The notes beneath the pieces are model-generated. The model ran no database searches, was not told the origin of the DNA, and was given only the letters and a program-made list of their open reading frames with translations. This document shows positions 33,745-45,227 of a stretch of DNA of 64,000 nucleotides, piece after piece. Source of the stretch: Aspergillus flavus (Eukaryota > Ascomycota > Eurotiomycetes > Eurotiales > Aspergillaceae). The DNA is taken from NCBI RefSeq assembly GCF_009017415.1, contig NC_092405.1, forward strand, positions 1,054,001-1,118,000, in the 5' to 3' direction. Position 1 is the stretch's first letter, and each line of letters opens with the position of its first letter. The translations under genes and the position numbers were made by a program.

Positions 33745-36583
33745 ATGTCGACCCCTGTTGAGGAGCTTCCTGCTCCCAAATATGCGGAGAAGAAAAATAG
33801 GACGGACGACCATTCCCCAACCTCAGATGAAGGCACCTATATCAACGAGGGCTCGCAAGACACTCACGGGAACAACCACCTCACCGTTGACACCTCGTCT
33901 GCCGACGATCTGGACCGCACAGCTTTACGCTCGCCTTCGGCCCAAAGGGAACAGGCCAAACGCCTCGAAGATGACTTAGCTCTCCTTGAAGCGGAGAAGG
34001 TGGCGTCACGTTCTACCCATGAGGACACGGAGAGTAAAGGTGAGCGCAACTCGATATCGCGTTCTCGCTCGCATCGCTCCCAGAATGTGGACGAGTTCGA
34101 CGAGGCCACCAATCCTTTGCACGAGAAAGCCGCTGTCTACAATCCACCGGAGTCTCCCAACACGAACATCGCCCGATTCGTCAAAAAGATCCACGAGTCC
34201 AGCTTCATCATTCGCTATATAACCTACATTGTACCCCTCGTTCTTATCTTACTGATTCCGCTGCTGGTCGGCGCACTGGCTTACCCGGATGCGAACGTGG
34301 GAGGTGTTGAACTTCTTTGGTTCTCTGTTTGGTTGGAAATTGTCTGGTTGACTCTGTGGGCTGGTAGAGTATGTATCCTCCTTTCTCTTTCCCTTTTCCG
34401 GTTTCTCCTGCGGTGTACCTGACGGTTCAATGCGTTAGATCGTGGCCAAATGTATCCCTGTCGTTGCAGGTTTGTTGGCCAGTATTTTTACCAACAATGC
34501 CAAAAAGTGGCGCGACATGGCCAAGCAATTGGAGCTACACGCCACTTTTTTCTTTTGGTGGCTAGGTATCGAGGTCTCTTTTCTTCCCACAATGAAGAAC
34601 CACCATGTGGACGGCAACTCAGCCACGCGTTCATGGGAGAATACGGTCAACAAGATTATCATCTCCATCTTTGTCTGGACGATCCTGAACTATATCGAAA
34701 AGATCATTATTCAACTCATCGCCATAAGTTTCCATACGCGTACCTATGCCGATCGTATTGAAATCAATAAGTTCCAGATCGGCAGTTTGACCAAGCTGTA
34801 CGACTTCTCTCGCAACAAGATTTCAGTGAAAGACGATGAGTTTGAAGAAAAGAATGATAACAGTGGCAGCGGTACCAAGACCCCATTGCGCTACCCGCTG
34901 CAATACGCTGGCAAGGCGCAACGTGTAGCCAAAGGCGCATTGAACAAGGTTGGAGACATGGCCGGAGCAGTTGCCGCGGACTTCACGGGCCGGAAGGCGA
35001 CTAACAGTACTCATCCCTATCAAGTCATTTTGACCTTGTTGCGGACTACCTCGGGCTGCCAGGTTCTGGCGCGGCGTCTCTACCGGACTTTCGTGCGTGA
35101 CGGATTCGATACTGTCTTTGCCGGCGATCTTAAAGAGGCGTTCGATAACAGCGAGGAAGCCGAGGCTGCATTTATCATGTTCGACAAAGATATGAATGGC
35201 GACATCTCTATGGACGAACTGGAGGCGGTTTGTGTGGAAATCGGACGGGAACGCAAGGCTATCACTGCGTCTCTGAAGGATCTTGACTCGGTCGTCTCAC
35301 GACTCGACAATGTTTTGGAGTTCTTCGTCGTTGTCATCAGCTTGATCGTCTTCGTATCGCTGATCTCGACTTCGGCTTCCGGCGTGCTCACCTCCGCGGG
35401 TTCCAGTATTCTTGCCTTGTCCTGGCTCTTCTCTGCCACCGCCCAGGAATTTCTGCAGTCGATTATCTTCGTCTTTGTCAAGCATCCCTTCGATGTGGGC
35501 GACCGTGTGACGATCTACGGTAACGCAGGTGATGCTGGTTTGGGTGATGACTACTTTGTGAAGCAGATCTCGTTGCTCTACACGGAGTTCAAGAAGATGC
35601 AGGGTCACATTGTCCAGGCACCAAACAGCTATCTGAACGGGCTCTTTATTCTCAATCAACGCAGATCTGGCGCCCTCGCAGAAGCCATCCCCATCGTGAT
35701 CAAGTACGGCACAACGCTTGAGCAGATTGATGCCCTCCGCCAACGCCTGTTGGAATTTGTCCGCAGCGAAAAGCGCGAGTTCCAGACTAATATTTTGACT
35801 GAGATGCGTGCCGTGACGGAAAACTTCTCTGTGACCCTCAACGTCGTCTTCTTCTACAAGTCCAACTGGCAGAATGAAGGATTGCGTCTTCAGCGTCGTA
35901 ACAAGTTCATCTGTATGCTCATGGTTGCCCTGCAAGAGATCGGCATCGAGGGCCCACGCATGAACCTCCAGGGTGCCCGTGTGGATATTCCTTTCCATGT
36001 CACGGGTTTCCCACCTCAGACGTCATCGGCCGACCACGACAGTCGCCCACCGCCGACCCCCATCCACGACATGCCCGAGAACACCGGACACAGCAGCTCC
36101 AGCGCCGCCCGCCACCCGTCAATCCTGCGCAAAGGCATGAACACCGCTGCGGCCCGTGCTCGGGGAGAGTCGATCCAGTCACACAAACATGTCGACTTCT
36201 CATTGGGCATGCGCGATCTCTCCTCCGGCGATGTGATGGGCGATGTGTTTGAAACCACCTCCCCTCGTGTTGATGACGTTGTCCGCTCTTCCAATCGCGA
36301 AGCCGCCCAGCGCCGCATCCTAGAAGAGGAAGAGGAGGAAGAGGCCGAACGCCAGAGCCGCTCGTCGTCCTCCCGGGCACGTCGCCCGTCCAACCTCAGC
36401 GTCCCGACCCAGCCGGGCGAAGGGCGTCGGTCGACGGAGTCCCAAGGCACCCATAGCCTGTCCTCCATCAGTCGCAACCGGTTTTTCCGCCACCGCTCCA
36501 GCGTCAGCCGCGAGCGTGACGATCTGGCCGAGCAAGGTCGATTCGACTCAAGCGATATCCGCTCTGTTTCACCGGGCACATGA
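33745..36583 (+). CDS. EF-hand MscS-family mechanosensitive channel
   Basis: Fungal MscS-like channel of the Msy1/Msy2 type, which sits in ER or cortical membranes and limits calcium rise on hypo-osmotic shock. Exon 1 is 33745-34368, a 70-nt intron is 34369-34438, and exon 2 is 34439-36583, giving about 922 aa. A disordered acidic/Ser N-terminus precedes several membrane helices ([19 protein letters not shown] near residue 160 and others). One EF-hand lies near 456-470 ([15 protein letters not shown], all ligand positions present). The MscS pore and beta domain follow ([26 protein letters not shown], near 540-565). The C-terminal 200 residues are Ser/Arg-rich and disordered. The calcium role is known for fission yeast relatives and inferred here. 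Confidence 0.92.
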
Positions 36584-37211
36584 TAATCCCCAAACGCTCT
36601 TTTCTTTATCTGTGAAAATATATCTGTTCATAAATACTGCCATCTTTCTGATACCTACGTGCACATGATCCACGTTGTTTTATGGTTTACATTGTGGGCG
36701 GCATCGTTCTTTTTTGATTGCAATATGGAAACAGACAGGACTGAGTTTTGTCATTAGTTCATATGAGCATACATCTTCCAACTGGCGGTTTATACACCCG
36801 TTGGCTATGAGCGTTTTATCATTCATTGTCATTTAATTATTAGACTTTACAAGATTGATAGTTATCATTTCTAACAGTTGAGCCTGAGTACACTTTCTCT
36901 ACTCAATAACAGTCATTGAATTTAGAAACGAATAATATCCATTGAATATCCGCAGGTTGAGTAAACCTGTGGAACCGCATCCTGACCATGTAGCATACCT
37001 AGTCTGCTTAATATAACAAAAAATGAATCCAACAACTTGCAGCAATCGCAAATGAGCTGTGAGAGTCTTGACTACGATTATGAAAGTAAGAACAATACCA
37101 CGAAAAACCTACCCGTGTATCACATCAGTCGTTAAGCATGGCATCTATAACAGGACTCTCAGAACTCAAAAACATTACAACAAAAATCACACATGAATAA
37201 CCTTCCCAACA
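36584..37211. other. Convergent 3' spacer
   Basis: This 628-bp A+T-rich spacer lies between the channel gene and the phosphoesterase pseudogene. No coding feature was recognised. Probable 3' UTR of the channel gene at its left. Confidence 0.55.
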
Positions 37212-38022
37212 TCAAACCCCATCCTTTCCATTCGTCTTACTCCAAGGAAGCACATACCCCCGTTGATTACTCACAACCCTCGTCCCCCCCTTCCTTGAAA
37301 TCAGTCCGTATAGTGCGTATGCCCGAAGACCCATGTTCGGATCCCATCCAAACCATCTGATAAAACATCAGCCCCAAACGCCGAGCTCCAGGCGTTCTGC
37401 GCGTGCTGCGGACTCGACCTCCCTCGTCTCAAAGGCGCATGATGCGTCACGACTATAATAGATTGCTTCTGGGCCCGCATTTCCCGGTGTATTAGCGGTC
37501 CGGATCTCGTTAAGCAACCAGTCGAGATCTGCCTCGTGACAATTTATTATGGTCATCGAAATCGTCCAGCCTGTGATTTTTCTGGAAATCTTTGATTCTT
37601 CGCCTGCACTGTAGCCCTCGATTCCAACGAGATCCGGCTCCAAAAAGCGTACATCCCAAACCCCTAACCCCGGATCCGGGGGATGAGATATCCTCGTCGA
37701 TGAAGGAGGACTAACCGTCCCTGTAACGAGGGTTCCTGTTCCAGCTGTTTGGCCTTTTCCAGGTCTTCTGCGAAAGACAGATTGTAGAATTCATGGTTGC
37801 CCAGAGTAAGGAATACGAGTTCGAATCGGGATGTGTGTTTTTGGATGAAGTGGAGGTAGTTGGTCGTAGTCTGTTAGGCGGCCTACGTCGCCGGCTAGAA
37901 TGAGATATTTTGCGCAGATGGGGATTTTCGAATGAGGGGTATTGCTGCTTGATTTCGAGGTGGAGGTCGGAGAGGATTTGGATGGGGGTGGATGGGGTTT
38001 GAGGGATGTCTTGTGGTTCCAT
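37212..38022 (-). pseudogene. Calcineurin-like metallophosphoesterase pseudogene
   Basis: Conserved blocks of a fungal calcineurin-like phosphoesterase occur in the right order on the minus strand but in changing frames. IQILSDLHLE follows ATG 38022, then CAKYLILAGDVGRLTDYD in a second frame, HTSRFELVFLTLGNHEFYNL in the third frame, LGCTLFGA, CHEADLDWLL, IIVVTHHAPLRRG and WVFGHTHY. Past one more frame change the tail reads GGTRVVSNQRGYVLPW and ends at TGA 37214..37212. Every metal-ligand motif (DLH, GDVG, GNHE, THHAP, GHTH) is still readable, so the gene died recently by several small indels, at least five by my count. No intron pair explains the shifts. A functional product is unlikely. Convergent with the channel gene. 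Confidence 0.82.
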
Positions 38023-38999
38023 GATGTTGTATGTAGATGTATGTACATAGCCTTGTGGAGCAATCAGTCTTCGGTTTGCCAAGGTTGCTTGCTCTGTTGG
38101 AGGAAGTTTGTCGTGGAATAGTAAGGCTGGCGATTAAATTGTTTTAAGTTGCAAGCTTTACTGTACTGCGTGTAACTACATCACGATTGAATTTAGATTA
38201 TCTTCAGGCGGAGAAAAGGAATTAAAATAAAACTGCGTTGTATTAATTCCCAAGAAGAAGACAGGGTGAACGCCATAAGCACTTCAGTTACAAATACATT
38301 GAAGACGATCAGCCGCTCAGTGACAATGCCAATGCTAATCATGCACCATATCATAAAGTCTCAACGTATCATGTCATAAAATACACATAAATATTTACTA
38401 CCGAAGCCATAATAAGAAGGAACAGAATGATCTTCTCATGCGTTCAGAGGGGTTCTTTTTTTTTTTTTTTTTTCTTTTTTGTGTCCGTTTAAGAGTCAAT
38501 CTCCGTGTTGTCCTGCGGTTGGTGTCGCTTTCTTCCTTCGCCTGGACAGACGAATAGTTTATTTCGTACATACACGACTTTTTTTGTTTGGTTTTGAATT
38601 GAAGATATGAGTTGATAGAACATAGGAAATGGAATGGAATGGAATGGTGCAACAGCAGTGGAAGCAAGGATATTGAAAGTGGAAAGAAAAGAAAGAACTC
38701 AAATGACCTGATTGAGATGATATCAATCACTCCGAAACACCCGCTTAACCCCGCAAGGGAAATGGAATGAGAAACAACAAGAAAAAGAAAAACAAGCAGA
38801 ATGGAGAGTAACTTGGGCCGACCGCAATATCAGACAAGTGAAAAGGGAGAGAAAAAAATACAGAGAAGGAAATAGGGCCATAACCACACAGGAAACATGC
38901 AGAATATCTGGCTAGGCAACGACACACCTGCGTCCTCAGCAATTTCTAAATCAAAGGCAAACAGTCTATCTTTCCAACCGAAGTGTAAACGTAAACATT
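38023..38999. other. Spacer, phosphoesterase 5' flank / Rim15 3' UTR
   Basis: About 980 bp. A T-run of about 24 bp with one break lies near 38457-38480, and four tandem GGAAT-type units near 38629-38646. No gene was seen. The right part probably holds the kinase 3' UTR. Confidence 0.55.
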
Positions 39000-41900
39000 C
39001 TATCGTCCTCCTTGACGAGGTGTAATCTCCGAATCTAGGCCGAGTGAAGGGGTATGGACCGGCCGTGGAGTGGCTTCAGAATCAGGGATTGTCTCGGTGT
39101 CATCTTCGACACTAGACGTCTGGATGAAAGGTGTGTTTGGGTCGACCGATGAGGACCCCTCCTCTGTCGTGAAAACAATAGGAGGAGTTATGTGGCCCTT
39201 CTTGAGAGTTTCTGTGCTCGTGTCCGGGCTGACCCCAAAGCCTGTCTCAGTAATGCCATGAGCAAACGAGGGCTCAAGACGGGACATGGTAGAGAAACTG
39301 GGGCTCATTTGTGACACGGAAAGTGTGGGAGACTGCCTAGGGCTATAATTGTCTTCCGACAGCACAATTGCGTCTTCGGGGAAATGGAGCCCTTCGAATT
39401 TACCATCTATGCCAGGGGATTCTGCTTGCTCCTCGCTGATGCTCTCTGAGCCTCCACTCCTCCGCCTTTCGAGCGATTCTCTCTCTTTCTTGAGCAACTC
39501 TTCACTGCCACTGACCACGCTACCTCTGCTGTTAGTTCTCATCATCTCTATGCCCAATTTAGAGCCAGGGCGGGTTGACCGATTCCTCGGGCTTTGTGTG
39601 CGTGAGTTGGAGCGCCCAAGTTCTTCGTCTTCATCATCACCAGACTCCGCGCCCTCATAGCGTTTTCTTTCCAACGATTCTCTCTTGGCGCGAATTGCTT
39701 CACTAGAGCGCTGCTTTCGCGGGGTGAGCGTGCCGGAGGCATTCATAGAAGCCGGGGCGGAGACAGCATGAAGCAAATGCAGTAGAGGCGCAGGGTCTGA
39801 GCTGGATTTATTATTGGAATCAACAGTTGCTTGCGTCGATTCTACTTGAGTTGTACCCGTATCCCCTGATATACCTAGTCCACCTTGACCTGACGACCAT
39901 TCATCATTCTTACGACCCCCAACAACCGGGGCATCTTCCGCCTTGACGGACTCCATATCACCAAAGTAGCTACTGCCGATGGAGTCTGCGCGACTAGAAC
40001 CTTGATACGAGCTTGTAGGCACCGGGGCAAAGTTGGATGATGTCACCGAGCTTGGACTGTGCTCGGCAGCAATTGGTATCTGGCGAGGTGTTGCGGATGG
40101 AACGGCCAACGGCTGAGAAAGAATGGAATCGTTCGGAGGGGGTTTCCACTGGCAGTGCTTACACAATGCTTGGGTAAGCTTGGTCAGAGTGGGGGGCTTC
40201 TCAATCAGCCCATCGAAGTGGTGCGTCTCAGGGAAGTCTTTCAGATAGCCCGTCACGGCAATAATTGGGGTGTGTCGATTAGCACTCCGTGTCTCCCGAA
40301 CCATACGCGCGACATCTGCTCCATTTACCTGGGGCAGTTTGAATTCCGTCATGATAATGTCAAATTGTACTTGGCTGAGAGCGTAGCGCATAGCCTCTGC
40401 GCCATTCACAGCGGTGATCGTACGACAGCGGAGCTTCTCAAACAGGCGTTCCATCACCATTCTGGAGACGGGATGATCCTCGCAGATCAGTACATCCAAG
40501 GGCCTGAAGAATGGGCCATCGGGGTAGTTAAGCTGGGAAAGGCGCCTGGAACTTTGACGTTGTCGCTGGTTTTTGAACAATTGCTTCGTACGTGGGTCTT
40601 CATTGTCGGATGAAGAAGGTGAGATATCGTTGAACCGTTGGCTGCGTCGTTTGTAGTGACCAGCAACATATGATTCCCTGGCCAGGGACGAAGATAAATC
40701 ACCATCCTGGGACCCAATAGTCTGCGACCTAGCCCTCGTAGGCACACTGCCGTGACGGGGAGGGCCTGATGGTGTCTTGTCAGGTGAATGGGTTATGGCT
40801 CGGCTTGTTTTCACCGGCGACGAGGCGGATGAGCTGATTTTTAGGCTTGCCATACGAGCCTGCTCAGCGCTAGCAGGTGGACCCGAGGCACTGGAGTGGT
40901 GCGAATTAGTCGACGAAGAACCAGATGTCTTTCTGCGCTCATGGTTGTGATGACCAGTGCTAAACTGAACCAGGAGAGGGGACGAAGGCTGAGACGGACG
41001 ACTAGGGGAGGAGTTTGCTTGGCTTGACGGAGAGGAGGGTCGATTGTTTCCTTTATTTTGTGACATGGTTCGCTGCAACGACATTGGTAACGGACTTCCT
41101 TCCAGGGAGGGACCAGACGAAGATGGGGCCGGGGTCTGTGCCTGATTCTGCCCCTGTCCTTGCGCCTGCCCCTGGTCCTTTCCTGGAGGCTGTTGCTGGG
41201 GACCCGAAGCCGCGAACGGGCGCTGCTGTGCTTGCATCGCCTCTTGGCGCAGTTTCTGTATCACATCTTTGTTTGCCTTCTCAAGCATCGGGAGGTTCTT
41301 AAAAGAAAAGCTGCCAAAGTCATCTTCCAAAGAAGGCTCACTCAGTCGTCTACTACGTGACTCGCGGACGTGAGGCGGGATATGCAGCGGCATCAAGGGT
41401 CGCTTCGATGCATTGACCTGTGAGCGAACCTTGAAAAGGGCATCGTGCGGGCGATCTGGATATGGTCCGGTGGTTACAGGCCGAGGGGAGTCCCCATCCT
41501 CTAGCTCCTCGGAGAAGGCTTGGAGCGTAGCTCCACGGGCATCAAAGTACTCGGTGTCTTCCGGATTCTCAAGATTTGGAACAAATTGAGCCTTGTCATC
41601 CAGCAGGGTGTCAAAATTGATATCCGAAAACCAAGGATGGCTACGGATCTCTGCTCCTCCGTTTGGATACTTTTCATCCACATTAGCTCCAATCCGCTGA
41701 GCGGGATCGGTAGTCATCAGTTTATTCATTAGATCAATAGCCTCCGGGCTCGTCAACTCTTCCACATGGTCCGGCCAGTTGATTCTCCGGTGGAGGATGT
41801 TGTCAAACACTTCATCTGGGCTACTTGCGTTGAAAGGAGGGTAGCCGAAGAGGAATTCAAACATGATACAGCCCAAGGACCACCAGTCGCTCATCTCATC

Positions 41901-44900
41901 CTGGCCCGCGCCATTAATGGTCTCAGGGGCCAGGTAATCTGGAGTGCCCACAAAACGACGGTTATGGTCCTCGGGGTCGAAGAGCGCCATCAATGGCGGC
42001 ATCATACCTTGCTGCGGCCCAATGTCATGCGGGACCGAGTTACTAGGCGTTGGCTGAAGCGGATATAGATGGGGAGATTCTCCTGCTTCACTTTGGCCCT
42101 CCGCCTCAGTCAAGTTGTGAGCGCCAGGCACAGGAACAGGCAATGAACCCTGCACTTCACTGGGGTCATGGAGGGATAGCGATCGGAAGACTGAATTCAA
42201 ACCTTCGCTGCCTACGCTATCGCTGCGATATCCTGATGCCCGACGAGACGTCTGTCGACTAATTCCGCTCTGGTTGAGGTTGAAATAAGACGGCTGGGGC
42301 ATGCTGCCAGCAACATCAGGGGTCATCAGTGGCGTGGACCCTGGCGAACCGCTACCTTGAAAATCAAATGAGGCAGACCGAGAGGATGTGATGGATGTAG
42401 CGCGAGGGAATGGTCCCTGTTTCAGGAGATCGGGCGCTGGCTCATTGTTCATACTCTTCAAAACCCGCTTCTGACGCCCGACGAGCCCCATCCGAGACAA
42501 GCCAAAATCAGTCAATTTAAGGTGACCGGTTTGATCAATCAATAGATTGTCTGGTTTCAAATCTCGATGGACAATGCCTCTGCTATGGAGATGTTCTACC
42601 CCGAGGACTACTTCCGCAACGTACTTCTTAGCCCAATCCTCAGGAAGTTCACCTAAGATCTTAACAAGAGATGCACAGTCACCCCCATTGAGATATTCCA
42701 TTACCAAATAGAGATAATCTTTGCTGGAAAACGTCCAGTATAGTTTGGCAACGAAATCACTTTCCCCCTGCCACATCATAATAGCTCGTTCTGCTTTGAC
42801 ATTGGTGACCTGATTCTTGGCAACCATATCCGCCTTCTTCAAAACTTTAATCGCAAAATGTTCCCCAGTCGTCTTCTTTTTCGACAAATATACGCTACCA
42901 AAGGCACCTTTGCTGATTGGCTTAATTACCTCGAAATCTTTGATGGACACCGGCGCTGGTCGCGGCTGCGGTTGGCTAGCCGATGCCAGGTGCGGCGAGA
43001 CGGGTGGCCGCGGAGCATCGGACGAGGTTGCTGAAGACTGGCGACGATGGTGGCGGAAATGATGATGCGCTAGTTCACTGGCATTCGTCGACGGGGAAAC
43101 GATGGGAGACGGCAGGCTTTCGGCGCCGCTAGAAAGGCGAGGCTTCGGCATCCGCAACGGCGAATGGGGACCAGAAACTCTGGCAGGCGAATGACCCCGG
43201 CGAGGGGAGCTCGATAGTCCAGGAAGTACCAGGCTCCTACGCTTTCTATCCAAGCTTCGGTCAGAGCACGGTGAATCCGTTCGCATGGCGCCCGGGAATG
43301 CAGATGAGAGAACGCTACTGTCACTCATCTCCCCGGCATCGAAATCTGCCGATGCAAGACCGCGTCGCGAAGGTTGAGACGTGCCCAGCACACCGGCAAC
43401 GCTCTTGTGCGAGCGAGGAGTGGGACATTCCATTGGACTATTGGACCCAGTGGATACAGCAACCGATGACAATTTACCCTCAGAGGAATGGGGAGACTGG
43501 TGCCGGTCGGGGGAATTCCGCATGGACATCGTCAAGGCGGACATTGGACGGGGTAACGGTATGGACTCCCGAGACTGGGCGGGGCTGGGGATAGGGCCAG
43601 TAACTATGTTACTATCAAGGATATCCGGCACCTGTTCATCCTCAGAAGAGCTGGAATCACTGAGTTGACCGGCTGCGATACGCTCAGCCTTACTAAGGGC
43701 TGCAGTAATACACTCTTCCACCAGCACAGTATATTCGATGCGAATTCGCTCGGCGTACTCAACGATCCTGCGGTACCGAACAGTCGCATCCACTTTCGCT
43801 TTAGCCACCTGCTCTGTATCAGTGCACAAAGCAGCCAGGCCTTGCTCCTGTTCCAGGGTATTAGTGCTGGGCGACTGCCACTGGTAAACCTGTGAAATCC
43901 GAGATTCTGACTGTGGGGATAAAGTTCGGAATTCATCGTTGTTGTCTACGCGAGTCTCCTTGAGTACCGGCATGTTGATCTCCAAAGCCGTATCGCAGAG
44001 ATCCAGGATCAGTTCGACGACGCGCGACAAAGGCCGCCGGACAGCGAACGATCGACCACGGGAGTGACCCATGCCCGAAACCGAGTGGTCTCTGGATCTA
44101 GGCGGAGTGGCAGGAGCGGAACTAGAATTAGAAACGGACCCCGATGATGGTGCCGAAGCAACTGGGGACGGTCCAATGGGCAGTCCCTTGTATTCCGGCT
44201 GGGGTAAAGGCGGGTTGGATTCGCCCAACACCAAGGGTCTGCCTTGCCTAGCCTCAAGAGCGTCCAGTACCTTCACGATCGCATGACGGTGCTCATTGAG
44301 GTTTTCCTGTGCAATCTGAACGTCCATCTCAGCTCGGTGTTCCTGCAGACAAAGATCGGAGTGTTTCTCAAACCACCATGGTGTGATTTGACGCTCACAG
44401 ATTCGACACAATACTGGGTTGGGAGCAGGATGCTTAGAGGGATCGGGTTCATTCGCGGCCGCTTCTGCCAAGGTCGTCAAATAACTCGCTAACACCTCGG
44501 CCCCAACGCCTAGAGATTCTACCAGCAGAGGAGGGAGATCTATGGTGACTTCTCTGGGCTCAGTGAACGGTCGCAACATCCACATCGTCTATATTTCATT
44601 CTTCAGTTAGCTTTCTACCAGCCATCCCGATTCTGCGAGTAAACCTACATGACTAACTCCATCCGCCGTCCGGTCGTACGCCATAATTCCTTGTGCTTCC
44701 ATGCTCAAAATATCATGGTTGTGCTCCTCCGTCTCTGCAAGCGGCTCCTCCTGGCTGCCTGCGCCTTCAGTTTCATCGGTTCCTGTAGTCTCCGCTTCCA
44801 CAGGTCGTGGTTCCGGGGCGTATTTCAGAACCGAGTCGGGACCCATCAGCAACGAGAAGCGAATAAAGCGACTTCGAGAATCATCCTCCTTCATGGCCTC

Positions 44901-45227
44901 AACTGCATCTTGAAAAGCATTCTTGTTGTCCACAATAAGATCCGAAATCATCCGACCCTCCACCGACTCCGGGTCGGTTCCCACGACCTGTCTCCATGAC
45001 GGACTGACCCATTTGATACGGCCATCGAGATCCAGGTCAACAATGACGTTCAACGTCTGCTCCGCCGCCTGTTTCAACTCCGCACGTTCTTCCTGCATGT
45101 CATTGTCATCACTGAGAGAGCGATTCGAAGGGGTTAAACTCGGAACGATGCTCCGGGCCTCCTGCCGTAAGGCCGTCACGGCCGGAGGCGCCAGGAACTG
45201 AGGACTTTGGGTGCCATTGCCCGCCAT
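39000..45227 (-). CDS. RIM15: Rim15-type PAS / AGC kinase / receiver protein
   Basis: Large kinase of the Rim15/Cek1/Ppk31 family, which acts downstream of TOR and PKA in quiescence and stress responses. Exon 1 is 45227..44649, a 60-nt intron is 44648..44589 and exon 2 is 44588..39000, giving about 2055 aa. The start is ATG 45227, because the in-frame codon at 45239 is TTG. A PAS-like domain lies near residues 60-130 (IVDLDLDGRIKWVSPSW). Zinc-finger-like CRIC with WWFEKHSDLC lies near 254-273. The kinase domain starts near 745, with catalytic HRDLKPDN near 867 and DFG near 887. About 180 inserted residues separate DFG from GTPDYLAPE, as in this family. A receiver domain lies at about 1556-1674 with ED, T and K of the pocket, but the phospho-acceptor position is Glu (near 1608). 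Long Ser/Pro linkers fill the rest. Confidence 0.93.
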
